Counted from the stretch's first letter, positions 35,122 through 43,488 are shown. The stretch: 64,000 nucleotides of DNA from Roseibium sp. MMSF_3412 (GCF_030733265.1 NZ_JASHJI010000010.1:157836-221835), one strand, 5' to 3'. The notes: generated by a model not told the origin, from the sequence alone. Numbers and translations: made by a program.

Positions 35122-36554
35122 GGCGAAACCGGCGAGTGAAAATTCTAGCAACTCTCGGACCCTCTTCCTCAGAACAAGACATCATAGAAAACCTGTATCG
35201 CTCTGGAGCGGACGTGTTCCGCATCAACATGAGCCATACAAACCATGATCGTTTGGCACTGCTCGTTGAGCGAATCCGTTCTGCTGAGGAAAAGATTGGG
35301 AGACCGATCGGCATTCTGGCCGATCTTCAGGGTCCGAAACTGCGCGTGGGCACGTTTTCAGACGGTCCGGTGATGCTGGAAAACGGCGCAACCTTTACGC
35401 TCGACGCGGACACGTCCGGCGGCGACGTCAATCGGGTTCATCTCCCGCATCCGGAAATTCTCGAAGCGCTGGAACCCGGCCACAGGCTTTTGCTGGACGA
35501 CGGCAAGATCCAGCTGAACGTGAAAGAGGCCAGCGCAACGAAAGCGATTACCGAGGTTGTCGTCGGCGGCAAGCTCTCCGACCGCAAGGGCGTGAGCGTT
35601 CCCGATTCCGAAATCGCCACGAGCGCAATGACCGAGAAGGACCACAAGGACCTGATTGCCGCACTCGAGCAGAAGGTTGACTGGGTTGCGCTTTCCTTCG
35701 TTCAGCGCCCGGATGATCTCGCGGAAGTGCGCAAGATCACGCGCGGGCGCGCGGGCGTCCTGGCAAAGATCGAAAAGCCGCAGGCAATCGGGCGACTGGA
35801 CGAGATTATCGAACTGTCGGACGCAATCATGGTGGCACGCGGCGATCTCGGCGTGGAAATGCCGCTGGAGCAGGTCCCGGGCCTGCAGAAGCGGATCACA
35901 CGTGCCTGCCGGCGCGCCGGCAAGCCGGTGGTCATCGCAACGCAGATGCTTGAATCCATGATCACCTCCCCGGTACCGACGCGTGCCGAGGTCTCCGATG
36001 TGGCGACCGCGGTGTTCGAAGGTGCGGATGCGGTGATGCTGTCCGCGGAATCGGCAGCCGGTGACTTCCCCGTCGAAGCCGTCACGACCATGGACAAGAT
36101 CGCGCACCAGGTCGAGCAGGACAACAACTACCGGACGATTATCGATGCCCAGCGGGCGGAACCGGAAGCAACAGGCGCAGATGCGATCTCCGCTGCCGCC
36201 AGGCAAATCGCGGAAACGCTCAACCTCGCTGCCGTGGTGTGTTACACCACGTCAGGTGCAACCGGGTTGCGCGCGTCCCGGGAACGTCCTTCGTCGCCGG
36301 TGATCGTTCTGTCGCCCGTTCTGGCAACGGCACGCCGCCTGTCGCTCGGTTGGGGGCTTCACTGCGTTGTCAGCGAAGACGCCACCAACGAAGAAGACAT
36401 GATCGACCGCGCCTGCCGCATTTCCTTTTCTGAAGGGTTCGCGAAACCGGGTCAGCGTGTCATCGTGACGGCAGGTGTTCCGTTCGGGACGCCCGGTTCC
36501 ACCAACATGCTCAGGATCGCGTTTGTCGGCAACGATGGCCAGGGCGGAATTTGA
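35118..36554 (+). CDS. pyk: Pyruvate kinase
   Basis: A 478-residue enzyme of usual length. Conserved motifs are present: KILATLGPSS, RINMSHTNHD (substrate/ATP site), the KIEKPQAIGRLDEI active-site lysine segment, the MVARGDLGVEMP metal site, and PTRAEVSDVATAV. It makes pyruvate and ATP from phosphoenolpyruvate and ADP. The ATG overlaps the upstream DUF1036 stop as ATGA, an unexpected partner for a glycolytic enzyme but probably just a coupled arrangement. Convergent with an alpha/beta hydrolase gene. Confidence 0.96.
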   Translation: MRRNRRVKILATLGPSSSEQDIIENLYRSGADVFRINMSHTNHDRLALLVERIRSAEEKIGRPIGILADLQGPKLRVGTFSDGPVMLENGATFTLDADTSGGDVNRVHLPHPEILEALEPGHRLLLDDGKIQLNVKEASATKAITEVVVGGKLSDRKGVSVPDSEIATSAMTEKDHKDLIAALEQKVDWVALSFVQRPDDLAEVRKITRGRAGVLAKIEKPQAIGRLDEIIELSDAIMVARGDLGVEMPLEQVPGLQKRITRACRRAGKPVVIATQMLESMITSPVPTRAEVSDVATAVFEGADAVMLSAESAAGDFPVEAVTTMDKIAHQVEQDNNYRTIIDAQRAEPEATGADAISAAARQIAETLNLAAVVCYTTSGATGLRASRERPSSPVIVLSPVLATARRLSLGWGLHCVVSEDATNEEDMIDRACRISFSEGFAKPGQRVIVTAGVPFGTPGSTNMLRIAFVGNDGQGGI

Positions 36555-36579
36555 TCCTCTAATCGTTTGAAACGGGCAT

Positions 36580-36598
36580 CGGGCGGCATCACCGCCCG
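36580..36598. terminator. Stem-loop between pyk and the convergent hydrolase
   Basis: Perfect 7-bp stem CGGGCGG / CCGCCCG with a 5-base loop and no T tract. Confidence 0.4.
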
Positions 36599-36612
36599 GT
36601 ATCAGGACCGGG

Positions 36613-37623
36613 TCAGACTGGACTGCCGACTTCGCCTCCGGCCTGTTCATGCGGCAGCGCCTCTTCTGTGCCTTCAACCCTGCGAACAAGCGTCGCAAGG
36701 GCTTTGACAATGTCATCGGTGTGCGTGTGGTGAGGCATGTGACCCGCCTCGTCCAGCATGAGCAGCTGCGCGTTCGGCAGATCCCGCATGAGCCCCTCGC
36801 AATGGATCGACGGCCAGACAACCGTATCTTGCGTCCCGCTGACGACAAGCGCGGGCTGGTCGAGCCTGGAATACTGCTTCGACTGACCGATGATCGCCGA
36901 TTTCAGAAAGGCTATTTGGCGCGAATTGGCGCGAAAGGAGGCCGGCCTGAACAAAAGCGGCAGCCGTATCCCTGCAAAATAGTCCTGCGGCGCGCGGTCG
37001 GGGAAAAACACGTTGGTCATGGCCCCCGGCGCGAGCAGCCCGCCGACCGGAAGCGTCAGGGTCCAGCAGAACAGCGCACCGATCACCGGCCAGGCAGCCA
37101 CAGTGTAGTACCAGGTCACGCCGCCGGGCCACTCATGGCTGACCGGGGCGAGAAACGCCAGGCCCTTGACCCTGCCCGGAGCCGCAAGGCCAAGTGCGGC
37201 CGTCACGGCGCTGCCAAGGGAATGCCCGACGACGATGGCGGTCTCGATCTCCAGTTCCTCCAGCAGACGAGCAATGGCCTCCGCCTGCCCCTCAGGCAGG
37301 TCCGAGCCGTCTTTTGAGCTGCTTGAGAATCCAAGGCCCGGCCGGTCGATGAACAACAGAGAATGGCGGCCCCGCAAAGCCTCCAGGAAGGCAAGTTTCA
37401 TGTCGTAGGCGTTTCCGCTCGCTCCATGCAGGAACACAAGCACAGGCGCCGCCTGATCCTCTTCAGGCAACGGGTAGAAGTGATAGTGGAGATTGACGCC
37501 ATCGGTCTCGAACAACCTGCCATCGGGCTGAAACCGGTGCCTGATTTGCCTCACCTTGATCAGGGTATAGATGAATGCGGCCAGAAACGGTGCACCGACG
37601 GACAAGAACACAATCAGGATCAT
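36613..37623 (-). CDS. Membrane-anchored alpha/beta hydrolase
   Basis: A 336-residue protein with an N-terminal transmembrane anchor (MILIVFLSVGAPFLAAFIYT). The hydrolase fold that follows has LVFLHGASGNAYDM (oxyanion region), DRPGLGFSSSS, nucleophile elbow GHSLGS, QDTVVW for the acid and EAGHMPHH for the histidine. A short hydrophobic stretch between WPGGVTWYYTV and GGLLAPG may be a lid. It is probably an esterase/lipase facing the membrane; substrate unknown. Confidence 0.85.
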   Translation of the reverse strand: MILIVFLSVGAPFLAAFIYTLIKVRQIRHRFQPDGRLFETDGVNLHYHFYPLPEEDQAAPVLVFLHGASGNAYDMKLAFLEALRGRHSLLFIDRPGLGFSSSSKDGSDLPEGQAEAIARLLEELEIETAIVVGHSLGSAVTAALGLAAPGRVKGLAFLAPVSHEWPGGVTWYYTVAAWPVIGALFCWTLTLPVGGLLAPGAMTNVFFPDRAPQDYFAGIRLPLLFRPASFRANSRQIAFLKSAIIGQSKQYSRLDQPALVVSGTQDTVVWPSIHCEGLMRDLPNAQLLMLDEAGHMPHHTHTDDIVKALATLVRRVEGTEEALPHEQAGGEVGSPV

Positions 37624-37689
37624 AGCGCGAACATAGCTTTCGCACCGGTCGCTTCAAGGGTTGTCGTGCAAGATCCGCCGATCCGGGCC

Positions 37690-38352
37690 TCAGGCCGGCG
37701 CGCCTTCGGCCTTCTTTTCAAGCTCCTCGATGGCTTCCTCGGCGTTCTCAAGTCCAGGATTGACTTCGAGCGCCCGCTTGAATGTCACAAGTGCGTCATC
37801 GTCAAAGCCCAGCCGGCGCTGAATGATTGCAAGTCCGGAAAGCGCGCCCCAGTGACGCGGCTCAAGCGCAAGCGTCCGCTCGATATCGACAAGAGACTTC
37901 CCGAAATCCTCGCGCATGTAATGGACCGTTGCCCGCCGGTTCCATCCTTCCGCGAAGGAGGGCTTCAGGACGACGACGACGTCGAGCAGATCAAGAGCGA
38001 GGGCGTGATCGTCGGCCTGTATGGCTTTCCCGGCCCGCGACATCAGGATATCGACTGTATCGCTTCCAGATTCCATCCAGATCATCTGGATTTCCCGCAC
38101 GGCGCGCTCTGCGTCCGAAGGTTCCTCGGATTTGGCCAGGTCATCGAACAGCTGGTCGAGCCGGGACTGCTCCTCTTCGGGATCGCTTTCTTCGACAACA
38201 ACCTGGCCACCGGCCTCCGGGAGATCTTCCGGCATGGGATTGAAGTCTTCGGCAGACGGCGGATCGACCTCGGGTCCGAGATCGGGGACAGGTTGCGCTC
38301 CTGCGAGGAACGGCACCATGGCAAACAGGCATGTAAACACAAAAATCCGCAT
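37690..38352 (-). CDS. Exported TPR-repeat protein
   Basis: A 220-residue protein with a signal peptide (MRIFVFTCLFAMVPFLAGAQ), an acidic Pro-rich linker (residues 21-60), then about three TPR motifs (ALALDLLDVVVVLKPSFAEG, RATVHYMREDFGKSLVDIER, ALSGLAIIQRRLGFDDDALV). It is a likely periplasmic protein-protein interaction module, common in alphaproteobacteria. It starts upstream of rpmJ on the same strand. Specific role unknown. Confidence 0.82.
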   Translation of the reverse strand: MRIFVFTCLFAMVPFLAGAQPVPDLGPEVDPPSAEDFNPMPEDLPEAGGQVVVEESDPEEEQSRLDQLFDDLAKSEEPSDAERAVREIQMIWMESGSDTVDILMSRAGKAIQADDHALALDLLDVVVVLKPSFAEGWNRRATVHYMREDFGKSLVDIERTLALEPRHWGALSGLAIIQRRLGFDDDALVTFKRALEVNPGLENAEEAIEELEKKAEGAPA

Positions 38353-38513
38353 CCAACGATTATGGGTCGTTGAATGCGGCGGTCAATCCGGGAATTTGAC
38401 ACTTCTTCGTGCGCGCCGTCTTGCCGATGTCGGAAGGCCCGATCGTCCAGCGATTAAGCACTTCGCATCGCAGGAGTTTTCAACACTCCCGCAGCGCGCC
38501 CGAAAAACGGGAC

Positions 38514-38639
38514 TTAGCCCTGGCGCGCCTTGAAGCGCGGATTTTTCTTGTTGATGATGTAGACGCGGCCTTTGCGGCGCACCATGCGGTTGTCCCGATG
38601 GCGGGTCATCAACGCCTTGAGCGAGTTCTTGATCTTCAT
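38514..38639 (-). CDS. rpmJ: 50S ribosomal protein L36 (cysteine-free form)
   Basis: A 41-residue protein, [20 protein letters not shown], then a basic [16 protein letters not shown] segment, exactly the length and sequence type of alphaproteobacterial L36. It lacks the CXXC and His ligands of the zinc form. GAGAGGGG lies a few bases before the ATG at 38639. With the L31 gene at 5911, both zinc-free ribosomal proteins occur in this window. Confidence 0.95.
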   Translation of the reverse strand: MKIKNSLKALMTRHRDNRMVRRKGRVYIINKKNPRFKARQG

Positions 38640-38679
38640 GTCACTGTCCCCTCTCGGGGTCCCGTTACTTTAAACCAAA

Positions 38680-38698
38680 TGAGCGCCTGAGGCGCTCA
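38680..38698 (-). terminator. Possible terminator of tRNA-Val
   Basis: Stem TGAGCGCC / GGCGCTCA with a 3-base loop, about 90 bases downstream of the tRNA on its strand; followed by a weak T-rich stretch. It lies just before rpmJ. Confidence 0.4.
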
Positions 38699-38789
38699 CA
38701 TTCTATTCGGTTGCCTTCAATCGAGTCGCATTGCTGCGCCGCTTTTCGGATCAACCTGCGCGTCCTGAAACCCTCATTCAGCGCAATAA

Positions 38790-38864
38790 TGGTGGGCGTG
38801 ACAGGGATTGAACCTGTGACCCCTTCGATGTCAACGAAGTGCTCTCCCGCTGAGCTACACGCCC
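38790..38864 (-). tRNA. tRNA-Val (anticodon GAC)
   Basis: 75 bases including an encoded CCA end. Acceptor stem GGGCGTG / CACGCCC; D-loop TAGCTCAGCGGGAGAGCA; anticodon stem CTTCG / CGAAG around loop TTGACAT; T-arm with GGTTCAATCCC. The anticodon GAC reads valine codons. Confidence 0.97.
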
Positions 38865-38998
38865 GAATTTCTCGGTAGTCCGGCGCCGAACGCCGTAGTG
38901 GGGTGCGATATAACGGGGATCGGCATTCAGCGCAACCCTGTTCTTCATCGAACCGTCAAATTTTCCCCGTCCGGACTGCCCGCCCGAAACGGCAATCA

Positions 38999-39358
38999 TC
39001 ATGCCGCCAGCATGCGCTCCACTTCCTGAACAAGATCCTTCAGATGGAACGGCTTGGACAGGACCTTCGCATCCTTGGGCGCGTCGGATTCCGGGTTGAG
39101 GGCAACCGCAGCAAAACCGGTTATGAACATGACTTTAAGGTCCGGATCCAGCTCCGTCGCCCGCCGCGCGAGTTCAATACCGTCCATCTCCGGCATGACG
39201 ATATCGGTCAGCAGAAGCGAAAACGGTTCTTCGCGTAACCGTTCGTACGCGCTCCTGCCGTTATCGAAAGAAACGACATCATGCCCGGCGTTTTCCAGCG
39301 CTTTCGCAAGAAACCGGCGCATATCGTTATCATCTTCAGCAAGCAGGATACGCGACAT
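38999..39358 (-). CDS. cpdR: CpdR, single-domain cell-cycle response regulator
   Basis: A 119-residue receiver domain with no output domain: acidic pair EDD (residues 8-10), phospho-acceptor Asp52 in LLLTDIVMPEMDG, Thr80 in VMFITGFAAV and Lys102 in KVLSKPFHLKDLV. These closely match CpdR. In Caulobacter, unphosphorylated CpdR localises ClpXP to the pole and primes degradation of PdeA and, with RcdA/PopA, CtrA; the CckA-ChpT phosphorelay inactivates it. The ATG at 39358 is preferred over a TTG three codons upstream. It is divergent from an N-formylglutamate amidohydrolase gene, a conserved alphaproteobacterial layout. Confidence 0.9.
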   Translation of the reverse strand: MSRILLAEDDNDMRRFLAKALENAGHDVVSFDNGRSAYERLREEPFSLLLTDIVMPEMDGIELARRATELDPDLKVMFITGFAAVALNPESDAPKDAKVLSKPFHLKDLVQEVERMLAA

Positions 39359-39578
39359 TGTAAACAACCATTGCTTTAATTTCGATTTGGCGGCATTGGG
39401 ATCTCACCTTTTGCCGGTTATAGCCCGAATTCCACAGAATGATAGGGAGAAATAGTTCTTCAAAGCTTTTGATCAGCCGACTGTGGACTGTGTGTTGATT
39501 CCTTGGCACCATAGACATAGGGGAACCGGCAGCGATTGGGGTGGCCTGGCCCAAAGGTGAAACGGTAGGACGGACAAT

Positions 39579-40499
39579 TTGACGGACGACACAAAGCCCT
39601 CGTTCAATACGCCATTCGTAGCCGACTTTAACGGCTTGCCCGCATTTGACGTTCTGTGTCCCGCCGACCAACGGGTTCCCTACATATTCAATTCGCCTCA
39701 CTCCGGCAGGCAGTATTCGCAGCAGTTTCTCGCATCTTCCCGCCTGGATGAAAGCGCGATCCGGCGCTCTGAAGACGCTTTCGTGGATGATCTGTTCGCG
39801 CATGTCGTTCCTCTTGGCGCGCCACTGCTGCGCGCGCATTTCCCCCGGGCATACCTGGATGTGAACCGGGAACCCTATGAGCTCGATCCCAAGATGTTCG
39901 ACGGCAGGCTTCCGTCCTACGCCAACATCCGCTCGATACGCGTTGCCGGGGGCTTGGGAACGGTGGCCCGTATTGTCAGCGAAAACCACGAGATCTATCG
40001 GCACCGGCTTCCGGTCGAAGAGGCATTGAACCGGATCGAGGAGATCTACAAGCCTTATCACTCCACGCTGCGCCGGCTGCTCGCGCAAACGCATGTCACC
40101 TTCGGCTATGCCGTCCTGATCGATTGCCACTCGATGCCATCCAGCGTCAAATGCCAGACAACCGACGTGCGCCCCGATTTCATACTCGGCGATCGTTACG
40201 GCACCAGTTGCAACAGTGAACTGACGGAATATGCCTGCTCGATTCTCCGGGACATGGGATACAGCGTCAGCCGCAACAAACCTTATGCCGGTGGATTCAT
40301 CACCGAACACTACGGCCGTCCCGCCAGCGGTCTGCACGCGCTGCAGGTCGAAATCAACCGCGGCCTTTACATGAACGAGGCGACACACGAACGCGCACCC
40401 GGCTTCGACGACCTGTTCCACAATCTGAAGCAATTCGCGCAGGAACTGATTGCAATGCCGGATGCCGCATTGCCTGCCGACTCGATCGCAGCCGAATAA
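39579..40499 (+). CDS. N-formylglutamate amidohydrolase family protein, copy 2
   Basis: A 306-residue protein with PYIFNSPHSGRQYSQ near residue 34, AYLDVNREPYELDP, VLIDCHSMPS and QVEINRGLYM, the metal and catalytic motifs of the N-formylglutamate amidohydrolase family. It is longer than and clearly different from the copy at 33398. The frame starts at TTG (39579) with TAGGA 8 bases upstream; no suitable ATG exists. The cpdR / amidohydrolase / hisN order is familiar in alphaproteobacteria, so the true substrate may not be formylglutamate. Confidence 0.85.
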   Translation: MTDDTKPSFNTPFVADFNGLPAFDVLCPADQRVPYIFNSPHSGRQYSQQFLASSRLDESAIRRSEDAFVDDLFAHVVPLGAPLLRAHFPRAYLDVNREPYELDPKMFDGRLPSYANIRSIRVAGGLGTVARIVSENHEIYRHRLPVEEALNRIEEIYKPYHSTLRRLLAQTHVTFGYAVLIDCHSMPSSVKCQTTDVRPDFILGDRYGTSCNSELTEYACSILRDMGYSVSRNKPYAGGFITEHYGRPASGLHALQVEINRGLYMNEATHERAPGFDDLFHNLKQFAQELIAMPDAALPADSIAAE

Positions 40500-40505
40500 T
40501 CACCC

Positions 40506-40537
40506 AAAAAAAGAGGCCGCACTCTGATGAGGCGGCC
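40506..40537 (-). terminator. Terminator of small-RNA copy 2
   Basis: On the reverse strand, stem GGCCGC / GCGGCC with a 10-base loop, then TC and T7. No protein gene lies upstream on that strand within 900 bases, so it ends a non-coding transcript. Confidence 0.72.
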
Positions 40538-40591
40538 CGAGTCTAGGGAGGAAACGCCCAAGGAGGGCGATGCGATAAAAGATATCGCACT
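40506..40591 (-). ncRNA. Candidate trans-acting small RNA with anti-Shine-Dalgarno loops (copy 2)
   Basis: On the reverse strand: CTTGAC (40626-40621), a 17-base spacer and CGATTT (40603-40598) resemble an alphaproteobacterial sigma-70 promoter. From about 40591 the RNA would contain hairpin GCGATA/TATCGC, hairpin CGCCC-TCCTT-GGGCG with TCCTT in the loop, an unpaired CCTCCCT followed by AGACTC, and a terminator. This repeats, with different stem sequences, the layout of the candidate at 2148-2241, including the shared CCTCCCT and AGACTC motifs. The family is probably an AbcR/alpha-r14-like anti-SD RNA. Confidence 0.62.
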
Positions 40592-40614
40592 GCAATAAAA
40601 TCGCATTGCAGTGC
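40587..40614. promoter_or_regulatory. 28-bp palindrome over the small-RNA promoter (operator candidate)
   Basis: Perfect 10-base arms GCACTGCAAT / ATTGCAGTGC separated by 8 bases. It covers the proposed -10 box and start point of the small RNA at 40506-40591, the place where a repressor dimer would block transcription. Confidence 0.5.
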
Positions 40615-40765
40615 ACAAAGGTCAAGTCGTAAATAGGTAGTATCCTGTACAAACTATAGGCAAAATACCCTATTTCAGAGATCCAATTTTCATCACAAGA
40701 GATTATACAAGCGGCAAATCGAGTGTTATTCGGTGCGCGCGCGCACGTTCCATCAGGAAAATTCA

Positions 40766-41566
40766 ATGACCGAAACCGCCCCAAGTTCGAATAGGTTTGC
40801 CCCCTTTCTGGACGAATTGGCAAATGCCGCCGCCGCGGCGATCATGCCGCATTTCCGCCAGGGCTTTGCCGTTGATAACAAACTCGAATCCGGGTTCGAC
40901 CCTGTCACGATTGCGGACCGGAACGGCGAATCCGCGATGCGTACCCTGATCAACAGCACTTATCCCGATCATGGCATTCTCGGCGAGGAACACGGGCCGG
41001 AAAAACTGGATGCCGACCATGTCTGGGTGCTCGACCCGATCGATGGGACACGGGCATTCATCACCGGTTTGCCGACATGGGGAACGCTGATCGGCCTTCG
41101 GAGCGCCGGCACGCCAAGTCTCGGCATGATGGTTCAGCCCTATATCGGCGAGCGCTACGCAGGAGACTGCGAACAGGCCTGGTACAACGGCCCGCTGGGA
41201 ACGAGGACACTGAAGGCGCGGACGTGCAGCAGGCTTGAAGACGCGGCCATATTCACAACCACACCGTTTCTTTTCAACGATACTGAACGTGCGGCCTTCG
41301 ACAGCGTCGAGGCCTCTGCGCGCCTTTCCAGATATGGAACGGATTGTTACGCCTATTGCATGGTCGCGGCAGGACAGGGCGATGCCGTGATTGAATCCGG
41401 GCTGCAGGCATATGACATTGTGGCGCTGGTTCCGATCATCGAGGGTGCCGGCGGTGTTGTGACGACCTGGACGGGCGGCTCACCCGCAAACGGCGGCCAG
41501 ATTGTCGCGAGCGGCGACCCGCGCCTCCACGACCGACTTCTGACGGAACTCTCTAAGCCTGACTGA
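40766..41566 (+). CDS. hisN: Histidinol-phosphatase, inositol-monophosphatase family
   Basis: A 266-residue metal-dependent phosphatase with the IMPase motifs GEEHGPE (metal-binding Glu pair, near residue 73), WVLDPIDGTRAFITGLPTWG, and the C-terminal YDIVALVPIIEGAGG. The sequence matches the HisN branch that removes phosphate from histidinol phosphate in actinobacteria and alphaproteobacteria. AGGAAA precedes the ATG at 40766. The 3' end overlaps a convergent hydrolase gene by 14 bases. Confidence 0.88.
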   Translation: MTETAPSSNRFAPFLDELANAAAAAIMPHFRQGFAVDNKLESGFDPVTIADRNGESAMRTLINSTYPDHGILGEEHGPEKLDADHVWVLDPIDGTRAFITGLPTWGTLIGLRSAGTPSLGMMVQPYIGERYAGDCEQAWYNGPLGTRTLKARTCSRLEDAAIFTTTPFLFNDTERAAFDSVEASARLSRYGTDCYAYCMVAAGQGDAVIESGLQAYDIVALVPIIEGAGGVVTTWTGGSPANGGQIVASGDPRLHDRLLTELSKPD

Positions 41567-42689
41567 CCTCGGCCAGACCCGCTTTGTTGGGATCGCGCAC
41601 GACCGTCGCGGTTGATTTCAACCGGGCCTCGGCAAGTTCCTGCTCTGCCTCGAAACCGGGAATGAAGGCATCGAATGCTGCCCAGAACTGGTCGCGGTAA
41701 ACATCCCGCTCCATCATGATCTCATGGGCAGCGCCGGGAATTTCCACATAAGCAGCCGACCGCGTGCGGGCGACGAAGTCCTCGACAATGGGCGTCGAGA
41801 CGATCCTGTCCTCGCCGGCACCTAACATCAGGCAGGGCAGTTTGATACCCGGGCCGGCGGCCCGTTTTCGAAGCGGCATCATCGTGCGCGCGGCAGCGTT
41901 CAGCCAACCGAAGGTCGCCGACCCGATGCCAAGCTCCGGAGCCTTGTCCAGAACCTTTTTGCATCTCTCGAAACGCGTCCGGTCCGATGTCTGGCGGTTC
42001 TTCTCGAACGGCACCATGAGCTTGCTGTTCCCCCCCGGCACATAAAGCCGGCCCAGACCGATGATCGACATCAGCCGCGCAAGCGGATACCCGACCTTCT
42101 CCACGACGGCCGACGTCTTCGGAGCGCTCGCGCGCAGGGGAGGCTTGCCCAGCAGTCCCAACGTGATGATCCGCAGAAACCGGCGATACGAATCGCCAAT
42201 CCCCAGGGCATGGGAACCTGACGGCAGACCGAGCAGGGGGCTGGTGATAACGGCCCGGTCCAGCATCGTGCGAAGGCGTGCCGTATCGCTCAGGAGCACC
42301 AGGCCGCCCGTGGAATGCGCGAGGGCAAAATGGGGGCCGGCATAATGGGCGAGCGAGACTTCCTTCAGGATCGTGCGCAGATCCGTCCTGAACTTGCGGA
42401 AGTTGGAAATATGACCGCGCCGTAAACTGCGTGTCACGCGCTGGGAACCACCCTGCCCGCGCCAGTCGAAGGCAACCACGTCAAAACCGCGCTTGCGCAG
42501 ATCTTCGACCACCTCGAAGTACTTCTCGATGAACTCGGCGCGGCCCTGCAAGAGCGTCACCGTTCCGCGCCTGTGCGGGCCTGTTCCGGCCCAGTGCGCA
42601 TAGCGGATGCGGATCCCGTCCGCTGTGGTTACAAATCCGGCTTTTCCCCCGTCCGGCACGGGATTGTCGGGATGATCGATCAGGTCCAT
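41553..42689 (-). CDS. Alpha/beta hydrolase, lysophospholipase / monoacylglycerol lipase type
   Basis: A 378-residue hydrolase: VTLLQGRAEFIEKYFEVVED (oxyanion region), FDWRGQGGSQR, nucleophile elbow AHSTGG in place of the usual GHSMGG, GAGEDRIVS for the acid and PGAAHEIMME for the histidine. This is the PldB/monoacylglycerol lipase pattern common in Hyphomicrobiales. The ATG at 42689 starts the conserved region; the longer frame adds 59 low-confidence residues. The C-terminus overlaps the end of hisN. Confidence 0.85.
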   Translation of the reverse strand: MDLIDHPDNPVPDGGKAGFVTTADGIRIRYAHWAGTGPHRRGTVTLLQGRAEFIEKYFEVVEDLRKRGFDVVAFDWRGQGGSQRVTRSLRRGHISNFRKFRTDLRTILKEVSLAHYAGPHFALAHSTGGLVLLSDTARLRTMLDRAVITSPLLGLPSGSHALGIGDSYRRFLRIITLGLLGKPPLRASAPKTSAVVEKVGYPLARLMSIIGLGRLYVPGGNSKLMVPFEKNRQTSDRTRFERCKKVLDKAPELGIGSATFGWLNAAARTMMPLRKRAAGPGIKLPCLMLGAGEDRIVSTPIVEDFVARTRSAAYVEIPGAAHEIMMERDVYRDQFWAAFDAFIPGFEAEQELAEARLKSTATVVRDPNKAGLAEVSQA

Positions 42690-42786
42690 GGTTCTTTGTG
42701 ATACCCGCCTTCGCGCGGCCCGACAACAGACTTCGGGCCGGTGCATGGCAGCACCGGCCGGGAAGCCGCAATACACCTGGCAAATC

Positions 42787-43218
42787 TTACCAGCGGTATT
42801 GCCAGTAGACGCCGTGCCCGATCGGGCGGCTGCGCACGATATGTGCATTGCGCGAATCAACGACAAGTCTCATGGGCATGCCGCGCCAGCCGACGGCCTT
42901 GACGATATACATCGGACCGCGGCGGTCGATGATCCGGATCCTGTGAAATCCGCGATGACGCAGGCTGCGGCGAATCTGGCGCGGTCCGAGGGAATAATGC
43001 CCCCCGCCGTATCCGCCCTGCCATCCGTGGCGTTTTCCCTTGTGCTTGCCGTAGCCCTTTTTCTTGTGATGGATCTGGATGACGGGCGCATCCTGCGAGG
43101 ACTGGATCTGCTTGCTGGCGGAGAGCGGTGAAGCGGTGGCTGCCGGGGCGAACCCGACCGTTGCCAGCAAGATGGCTCCGGCGATCGGAGCGGAAAGTTT
43201 TGAAGCAAAGAATGACAT
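42787..43218 (-). CDS. Small secreted basic protein, PepSY-like C-terminus
   Basis: A 143-residue protein. A signal peptide (ending near ATA, residue 29) is followed by a His/Lys/Gly-rich stretch (HHKKKGYGKHKGKRHGWQGG). The C-terminal part has the alternating pattern of PepSY-like domains (IRRSLRHRGFHRIRIIDRRG, then MRLVVDSRNAHIV). It may sit in the periplasm and bind a cation or cell-wall polymer, but no function is established. It is divergent from the hsp20 gene. Confidence 0.72.
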   Translation of the reverse strand: MSFFASKLSAPIAGAILLATVGFAPAATASPLSASKQIQSSQDAPVIQIHHKKKGYGKHKGKRHGWQGGYGGGHYSLGPRQIRRSLRHRGFHRIRIIDRRGPMYIVKAVGWRGMPMRLVVDSRNAHIVRSRPIGHGVYWQYRW

Positions 43219-43348
43219 TTCAATTCTCCTGGTCTGATCGCCAGCGTTTTGCTGACGTTGACCGGAAGATGACCGATCCCGCTTGAACCAAACCGGAAGA
43301 GGTCATTCATCGGGCGTTCATGTCGCATGCCGGTCACAGAGCCACGGT

Positions 43349-43376
43349 CTTGAAATCGAGCCGGGCAATTCCCACC
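43349..43376 (+). promoter_or_regulatory. Possible RpoH (sigma-32) promoter of the hsp20 gene
   Basis: CTTGAA (43349-43354), 16-base spacer, CCCACC (43371-43376). The -35 fits the alphaproteobacterial heat-shock consensus well; the -10 only partly. Confidence 0.4.
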
Positions 43377-43410
43377 TCAACCGTGCAGGCGCCAATCGGG
43401 TCTGCAATCA

Positions 43411-43488
43411 CCTCCCGTCCCGCCACTATGGGGGACAGGAACACATGAAAATCAGTGAAGTATCTGTTGCTCAAAGGAGGACACTTAA
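43411..43488 (+). promoter_or_regulatory. ROSE-like RNA thermometer upstream of hsp20
   Basis: The ribosome-binding site AGGAGG (43475-43480) is folded into a small hairpin: GTTGCTC (43466-43472) pairs with GAGGAC (43477-43482) around an AAAG loop with one G bulged. That bulged-G pairing of UUGCU with the Shine-Dalgarno is the hallmark of ROSE elements, which melt on heating. A further stem, GTCCC (43417-43421) / GGGAC (43432-43436), lies upstream, as in multi-stem ROSE leaders. Confidence 0.72.

Noticed and set aside
38790..38864. tRNA-Val as an integration site for a genomic island
   Set aside because: No integrase, no duplicated tRNA 3' end, and both flanks carry ordinary core genes.
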